10,830 nt of DNA from a bacterium. GTDB lineage: Bacteria; Verrucomicrobiota; Verrucomicrobiia; Methylacidiphilales; Verrucolacustridaceae. The DNA is taken from NCBI GenBank assembly GCA_009921985.1, contig RFWS01000031.1, forward strand, positions 1 through 10,830, in the 5' to 3' direction. The stretch's first letter is position 1; each line of letters begins with the position of its first letter. The position numbers were made by a program, and so were the translations under genes. Below the pieces are notes generated by a model. The model did no database searches. It was not told where the DNA came from and saw only the letters and a list, made by a program, of their open reading frames with translations. This document shows positions 6,878 through 10,830 of the stretch, in pieces.

Positions 6878-8212
6878 ATGAAAATTATGAGTTCAGGCGT
6901 GATTCTGGATCCCCAAACCCGCACTGGCAGATTTTTCCGCACCCTGTTGACCTCTTTTGTCCATCTCGGGGCTGCCACCCTTTATTCCTTTTTTCTCATT
7001 CCCATGGTTCTGCATTTTGAGAATCCGAAAATGTTAGGCCTTTGGCTGCTGGTCGCGCAGGTGGGGACGTATCTCACTGTGGTGGATGCGGGTCTGTCAG
7101 CACTCTCCATCCGGCAGTTCGTCGGTCCGGCGAGTGAGCGGGATTTCCGGCGTCTGGCACCTCGTTTTCAGGCCACCCTCCTCCTTTCCGCGATACAGGG
7201 ACTGTTAATTTGTCTCTTTGGGTTCACCGGTTCCTGGTGGGCTAGTATTTTTAAAATTTCCGGAAGCATAGAAACGCTTTTTGTTCAGCTTTTCATGGCT
7301 CAATGCTTTTTGGTCGGGATCAGCTTCCCCATACGGCCTTTCAGCTCCATTCTTCTGGCGGCACAGCGTTTCGAAGCAAATTATCTGGTAAGTTCAGCCT
7401 CGTTCGGCGTGGCCCTTCTACTGACTTGGGGAGGCTTCCATATGGGTTGGGGACTTTGGTCCATACTTTTGGGGAGTCTTTTTCAGATCGTAGCCTCAAG
7501 CTTGGCCTCCCTATGGGGGGTGCAAAGCCTTGGCGGGTTGGCCCCGCTTCTATCCCAGACCACGGGGGTAAAGAGCCTGATTCCCAGTCTACTCAAAGAA
7601 AGCGCGGGATTTGCCAGCAGCCCTATTTTTTCCACTTCGGCTGGTCTTTTGCAATCGACCGTCCTTTCCCGTCTTTTCGGACTGGAAGGGGTTGCCTTGT
7701 GGAATGTGGGCGCAAAAGTTGCCACGGTGCTTTCTCAGATCCTCTCGAAGTTTTATGAGAGTTCTTTTGGGGGATTGAGCGAGTTGGTGGAAAAGAGTCT
7801 ATTCTCCCAAATGAGACGACGGTTTTTTGCCGTGTTTACGGCAGCCGGAGGTCTCGGCTTGATCTTTGCATCTCTTATAATTTTTCTTAACGAGCCATTT
7901 ATTGATTGGTGGACAAACGGGAGACTTGATTGGCCCAAGGACGCAACCCTAGGAGTTGCGCTTTGGTTGGTTACCACGACGGTTTCCAGGGGCATTGCTG
8001 ATCAAACAAAAATCATGCTGCTTTGGCCTCAAATTCGCTGGGGACCCCTACTGGATTTTTTGGCCCTGGCGCTTCTTTTAACCATTCTCCTCTTTTCAAC
8101 ACAGTTTACCACATTCGTACTTCTTGTGGCATTTTCGCCTGTTTGCGGTGCTTTTTGTTGGAACTGCAGAGCTGTTTTTCTTGTTTCGAAGAAACCAACT
8201 TTGCGATCGTGA
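6878..8212 (+). CDS. Wzx-type polysaccharide flippase (MOP/PST superfamily)
   Basis: A 444-residue integral membrane protein with about 12 hydrophobic segments (roughly 22-46, 52-74, 97-118, 133-160, 168-186, 191-213, 240-268, 278-296, 316-337, 355-372, 388-408, 410-430). The N-terminal pattern GLWLLVAQ...VVDAGLS (54-73) is the usual signature of the PST family, whose members turn undecaprenyl-diphosphate-linked oligosaccharides across the inner membrane. The length is normal for the family. A short basic tail (VSKKPTLRS) ends the protein in the cytoplasm. ATG 6878 is followed by another in-frame ATG at 6887; neither has a clear ribosome-binding site. It follows the GT4 gene by 37 bp on the same strand, so the two are probably one transcript. 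Its presence suggests a Wzx/Wzy-like export route, although no polymerase is visible in the window. A general multidrug MATE role is less likely given the neighbours. Confidence 0.85.
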   Translation: MKIMSSGVILDPQTRTGRFFRTLLTSFVHLGAATLYSFFLIPMVLHFENPKMLGLWLLVAQVGTYLTVVDAGLSALSIRQFVGPASERDFRRLAPRFQATLLLSAIQGLLICLFGFTGSWWASIFKISGSIETLFVQLFMAQCFLVGISFPIRPFSSILLAAQRFEANYLVSSASFGVALLLTWGGFHMGWGLWSILLGSLFQIVASSLASLWGVQSLGGLAPLLSQTTGVKSLIPSLLKESAGFASSPIFSTSAGLLQSTVLSRLFGLEGVALWNVGAKVATVLSQILSKFYESSFGGLSELVEKSLFSQMRRRFFAVFTAAGGLGLIFASLIIFLNEPFIDWWTNGRLDWPKDATLGVALWLVTTTVSRGIADQTKIMLLWPQIRWGPLLDFLALALLLTILLFSTQFTTFVLLVAFSPVCGAFCWNCRAVFLVSKKPTLRS

Positions 8213-8496
8213 ATGCCGGCTCGATCGAAGACTTTAGCATTTTCTTTGCTAGCTTCTTGGTCTGCTTTTCTCTTAGATTTTCCCGTCGATCTCGATTTGT
8301 TATTAATAACATGAAAGCCGGAGACCCAAAAGCTCACATCATCCCTCCGTGGTGTGGCCACATCTTATCAAATAATAAGCTCCCGCTATTTTTCGCAATT
8401 TTTGGAAGCCTTTTTTCGCATACTCCTGGTGAGATGACACGCAATGAAAAGTGGCTTTTCCTCTAAAATAGCCGCGCGCATAGAAAAATCCTTCGA
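8213..8496. other. AT-rich intergenic region with small palindromes
   Basis: A 284-bp stretch between the flippase and the second methyltransferase with no convincing gene. Short frames exist (for example ATG 8213, 33 codons; ATG 8311, 51 codons; ATG 8444, 26 codons), but none shows a recognisable domain or a ribosome-binding site. Symmetric sequences are visible: a perfect 12-bp palindrome gttattaataac (8299-8310), a perfect 10-bp palindrome tgtggccaca (8353-8362), cttat/ataag with a 6-base loop (8364-8379), and gaaaag/cttttc with a 3-base loop (8446-8460). The AT-rich boxes around 8300-8310 and 8370-8378 could hold -10 elements for the downstream pair, but no good -35 partner was found. No T-run follows the last hairpin, so it is not a typical terminator. 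Confidence 0.5.
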
Positions 8497-9456
8497 ATGT
8501 CTGAACCTTCACATTCCCCGCTAAGCCCAGCCCGACCAACAAAGGTTCGAGACCTTCCTCGTTCTTTTTTGCTCGAAGAGTTGTCCAATTATTTCGGCGC
8601 CCCCTGCCCAGACTCTGCCGTACAGACCAACTACTCGCTTTGGAGGTGCCGGGATACCGGTTTGGAATTTTCCTGGCCCCTTGAGCCTGGAAACTTTGAT
8701 TTTTATAAATGGATAAGTGGCTTTGCTAACTATTATCCGCACGAGCGCTGGGAATACTTTAAAACCATTGCCAGAATTCGTGATTGGTCTATTCCAATTT
8801 CTTCGCTTTTGGACGTAGGTTGTGGCAGCGGGCTTTTTCTAAAAATTGCCAAAGGCGTGAGGCCCAAATCTCTTCAAGGCCTTGACTTCAACCTCTCGGC
8901 TATCGAAGAGTGCCACAAGGCAGGCCTAAGCGCTTTTTGCGGTTCTGTCAGAGAAGGTATTGGGCAAGGCAAATTTGAATTGGGTTCCTTTGAAATAGTC
9001 ACATCGTTTCATTGTTTAGAACATGTGCCCGAACCTTTAGACTTTCTAAGTGATTTATCTCTACTACTCCGCCCTTCGGGGCACATTTTTATAAGCACCC
9101 CTCTTTCTCCTATGTCTTTTGAAGGCGACTGGTTCGATGTGATGAATCATCCTCCTCATCACATGACGCGCTGGAATGTTTCCAGCTTCCGTCGCGCCGC
9201 AGAAATCTTGGGTCTTCAAGTCAAGTTTCACTTCCCCAGAGCAAACCTTTTTCGTCAAGCTCTCCAGACTATTAATCTCAAGCTTTTTGGCTGTAATTCA
9301 AAAAGGGGGAATTTTGCAAAAGCTCTACGGCTATCTTTTTCTGGTAAAGAGCTGTTCCAAATGTGGCTTAAAATGCGACAGAGGTCTCGAAACAACGAGG
9401 GCGCGGGCGCCGATGTGGTTCTTGTTGAATTTACAAAGCAATCTGAACCAGCGTGA
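8497..9456 (+). CDS. Class I SAM-dependent methyltransferase (Methyltransf_23 type)
   Basis: A 319-residue methyltransferase. Seen: motif I LLDVGCGSG (104-112), the acidic position in GLDFN (D130), motif II SFHCLEHVPEPLDF (170-183), a post-motif STPLSP, and the NHPPHHMTRW block (217-226) that is common in methyltransferases found among glycan genes. The N-terminal 85 residues carry what looks like a worn zinc ribbon: C37 and C51 remain, while the usual second Cys of each pair is Ser40 and Thr54. The FYKWISGFANYY...RWEYF segment (69-88) then matches the family lead-in. The likely role is O-methylation of a sugar or of a glycan end (inference). An in-frame stop at 8464-8466 limits upstream extension; ATG 8497 is the first good start. 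It overlaps the next gene by 4 bp. Base composition is visibly more AT-rich than in the left half of the window. Confidence 0.87.
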   Translation: MSEPSHSPLSPARPTKVRDLPRSFLLEELSNYFGAPCPDSAVQTNYSLWRCRDTGLEFSWPLEPGNFDFYKWISGFANYYPHERWEYFKTIARIRDWSIPISSLLDVGCGSGLFLKIAKGVRPKSLQGLDFNLSAIEECHKAGLSAFCGSVREGIGQGKFELGSFEIVTSFHCLEHVPEPLDFLSDLSLLLRPSGHIFISTPLSPMSFEGDWFDVMNHPPHHMTRWNVSSFRRAAEILGLQVKFHFPRANLFRQALQTINLKLFGCNSKRGNFAKALRLSFSGKELFQMWLKMRQRSRNNEGAGADVVLVEFTKQSEPA

Positions 9457-10607
9457 AGATTGCTTTTCTTACTACTGACGCCCGGGATCACTTTCATCAG
9501 TATCATAAAAGGGTTCCTTTTTTTGGCGCGGCTCCCACAGCCCTTCTGGAAGGTTTCGCTCTTATCGGCAAGCCCGAAGTTCATGTGATCAGTTGTGCCC
9601 AGCAGAAATTAATATCCCCCGCGAAACTCGAAGAGAACATTTGGTACCACGGCCTCACGGTGCCGAAGTTGGGATGGCTTAGAATAGGATACGCAGGTTG
9701 CATCCGGGCTGTTCGAAAACAGCTGGCTAGCCTGAAACCTGACTTGGTCCATGGACAAGGCACGGAACGGGATTGTGCCATCGAGGCTGTCGCCAGTGGA
9801 TATCCGAACCTTCTCACTCTTCACGGAAATATCCGCTCGGTGGCAAAAAAAATGGGGGCGTCTCCCTTTTCTTACTACGGACTGCAGTCTTTTCTTGAAT
9901 CATGGACCCTTAAAAAAACCGACAGGGTTCTTTGCAATTCGCATTATACCGAATCAATGGTTTTACCCTTAAATCCTCGAACCCACCTCGTTCCAAATGC
10001 GGTTCGGAAGCTTTTTTTCGATTTCCCCCGAAAAATTTCAACCCGCGGAAAAACGGGGCTTAGACTTTTGATGGTGGGCGTTATCTCGCCTTACAAACAG
10101 CCGCTGGAGTTTCTTAGGTTTCTGCGTGAATGGTGGCAACACCCGGACTGTCCGGTGAATTCATGCTTGTGGATTGGCCGCGCGGATCCGAGCCATGCCT
10201 ATGCGAAGCAGTTTTTACAGGAAATTAGCGATGCAAAATCACAAGGATGGGCGGATCATCTCGCCGAACTTTCCGCGGAGGCACTAATCCAAAAGATGGA
10301 CGAGTCGGACTTGCTGGTTCACCTTCCGACGGAAGAGGCATTTGGCTTGGTCGTTGCGGAAGCCATGGTCCGCGGGCTCCCTATCATTACAACTCGAACT
10401 GGGGGGCTTCCTGATTTTGCGAAGGTCTATCCGAAAATTCGCTTGGTCTCAGACCGCTTGCCCCTGGAATGGCGAAGCGCCATCGAGGCCGAAACCCATT
10501 CGGCCAACCGGATCTTGTTGGATAGCTGGGACAGTCAACGATACCACCCAAAGACCATCGCCCGAAAACACTTGGAGATTTATCAGGACTTCGTAAGGGT
10601 CCGGTAA
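9453..10607 (+). CDS. Family 4 glycosyltransferase (GT-B fold)
   Basis: A complete 384-residue GT4 glycosyltransferase. Seen: first strand MKIAFLTTDARDH, PDLVHGQG (96-103) and LLTLHGNIRS (120-129) in the acceptor domain, CNSHYTE (161-167), the hinge-side HLVPNAV (178-184), LRLLMVGVISPYKQP (203-217) opening the donor domain, and the E-x7-E site in EEAFGLVVAEAM (E295 and E303) followed by GLPIITTRTGGLPD. No membrane segment is seen. The start is GTG 9453, which overlaps the upstream TGA in the tetramer GTGA; this suggests translational coupling with the methyltransferase, so the two products may act one after the other. The 3' end overlaps the convergent glycosyltransferase gene by 25 bp. Family assignment is firm; donor and acceptor sugars are unknown. 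Confidence 0.9.
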   Translation: MKIAFLTTDARDHFHQYHKRVPFFGAAPTALLEGFALIGKPEVHVISCAQQKLISPAKLEENIWYHGLTVPKLGWLRIGYAGCIRAVRKQLASLKPDLVHGQGTERDCAIEAVASGYPNLLTLHGNIRSVAKKMGASPFSYYGLQSFLESWTLKKTDRVLCNSHYTESMVLPLNPRTHLVPNAVRKLFFDFPRKISTRGKTGLRLLMVGVISPYKQPLEFLRFLREWWQHPDCPVNSCLWIGRADPSHAYAKQFLQEISDAKSQGWADHLAELSAEALIQKMDESDLLVHLPTEEAFGLVVAEAMVRGLPIITTRTGGLPDFAKVYPKIRLVSDRLPLEWRSAIEAETHSANRILLDSWDSQRYHPKTIARKHLEIYQDFVRVR

Positions 10608-10830
10608 ATGCCCGCAAGACGGTCACCCACCTCATCCCACCCCAGGACGCCTTTAAAGACTGGTGCTGAGCTTAGGGAAGCAGTGAAATTTTTTAGACAA
10701 AGCGCGGTCCCTTCAGGGCGGTCCAGAGCACAATAAGAAGCTTGCGGGCCAAAGGTGTCTTTCGCCCAAGGCAGGTTGCTTAAAAGCAGGGGACATCCGC
10801 AAGCCGCCGCCTCAAGTGCGGAAAGGCTCT
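10583..10830 (-). CDS. Family 4 glycosyltransferase, C-terminal fragment (cut by window edge)
   Basis: The last 81 codons of a gene entering from the right, ending in TGA at 10585-10583. The readable peptide starts SLSALEAAACGCPLLLSNLP, which matches the end of the GT4 donor site (the second Glu of E-x7-E in LEAAACG, followed by CPLLLSNLP). It closes with the usual C-terminal helix, WDEVGDRLAGIYRTL. The N-terminal domain and most of the donor domain lie outside the window. The gene converges on the upstream plus-strand GT4 gene, and the two share 25 bp at their 3' ends. No terminator hairpin is seen between them. The assignment rests on the short C-terminal signature only. Confidence 0.75.
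   Translation of the reverse strand, partial: SLSALEAAACGCPLLLSNLPWAKDTFGPQASYCALDRPEGTALCLKNFTASLSSAPVFKGVLGWDEVGDRLAGIYRTLTKS

Noticed and set aside
8446..8460. Stem-loop gaaaag-tgg-cttttc as a possible terminator
   Set aside because: The stem is short and mostly A-T, the loop is tight, and no run of T follows.
8023..8466. A 147-codon plus-strand frame overlapping the end of the flippase
   Set aside because: Its first part overlaps the membrane segments of the flippase in another frame; the remainder is Phe/Ser-rich low-information sequence without a domain. The part after 8311 alone is too weak to call.
1..10830. tRNA, rRNA, CRISPR array or insertion sequence
   Set aside because: No cloverleaf, regularly spaced repeats, transposase or terminal inverted repeats were recognised; the only clear repeat is the 29-bp tandem duplication.

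Overview
The window is a piece of a cell-surface polysaccharide (O-antigen, capsule or exopolysaccharide) gene cluster. Every gene that can be read belongs to sugar-nucleotide metabolism, glycosyl transfer, methylation or lipid-linked sugar export. The host is most likely a Gram-negative-type bacterium. The phylum cannot be fixed from the sequence. Few genes have a clear Shine-Dalgarno sequence and several seem to use GTG or TTG starts. No housekeeping gene, RNA gene, CRISPR array or insertion sequence was seen.

Layout. Left, minus strand: a SAM-dependent methyltransferase (275-1081) followed by the first 74 codons of an NAD-dependent epimerase that resembles GDP-mannose 3,5-epimerase and runs off the left edge. 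Diverging from these, plus strand: a 600-residue protein (1091-2893) joining a CDP-paratose/tyvelose 2-epimerase-like domain to a family 2 glycosyltransferase domain, then a 512-residue membrane glycosyltransferase of the GT39/PMT type (2895-4433). Facing them on the minus strand is a broken GT4 glycosyltransferase gene (4442-5626). It carries a perfect 29-bp tandem duplication that shifts the frame, and a separate internal deletion. The plus strand then carries a GT4 glycosyltransferase (5680-6840), a Wzx-type flippase (6878-8212), a 284-bp AT-rich non-coding stretch with several small palindromes, a second methyltransferase (8497-9456) and another GT4 glycosyltransferase (9453-10607, with a 4-bp GTGA overlap). 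At the right edge the 3' end of one more GT4 gene comes in on the minus strand and overlaps the previous gene tail-to-tail by 25 bp.

How it fits together (inference). The two epimerases would supply unusual NDP-sugars. The GT2 and GT4 enzymes would build an oligosaccharide on a lipid carrier, and the methyltransferases could O-methylate or cap sugars. The flippase would turn the lipid-linked unit across the inner membrane, and the GT39 protein would act on the outer face from polyprenyl-phosphate sugars. No Wzy polymerase, chain-length regulator or initiating sugar-phosphate transferase is visible here.

The main oddities are the epimerase-GT2 fusion and the decayed glycosyltransferase with its fresh-looking duplication. 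I see no evidence of a wholly new type of system.
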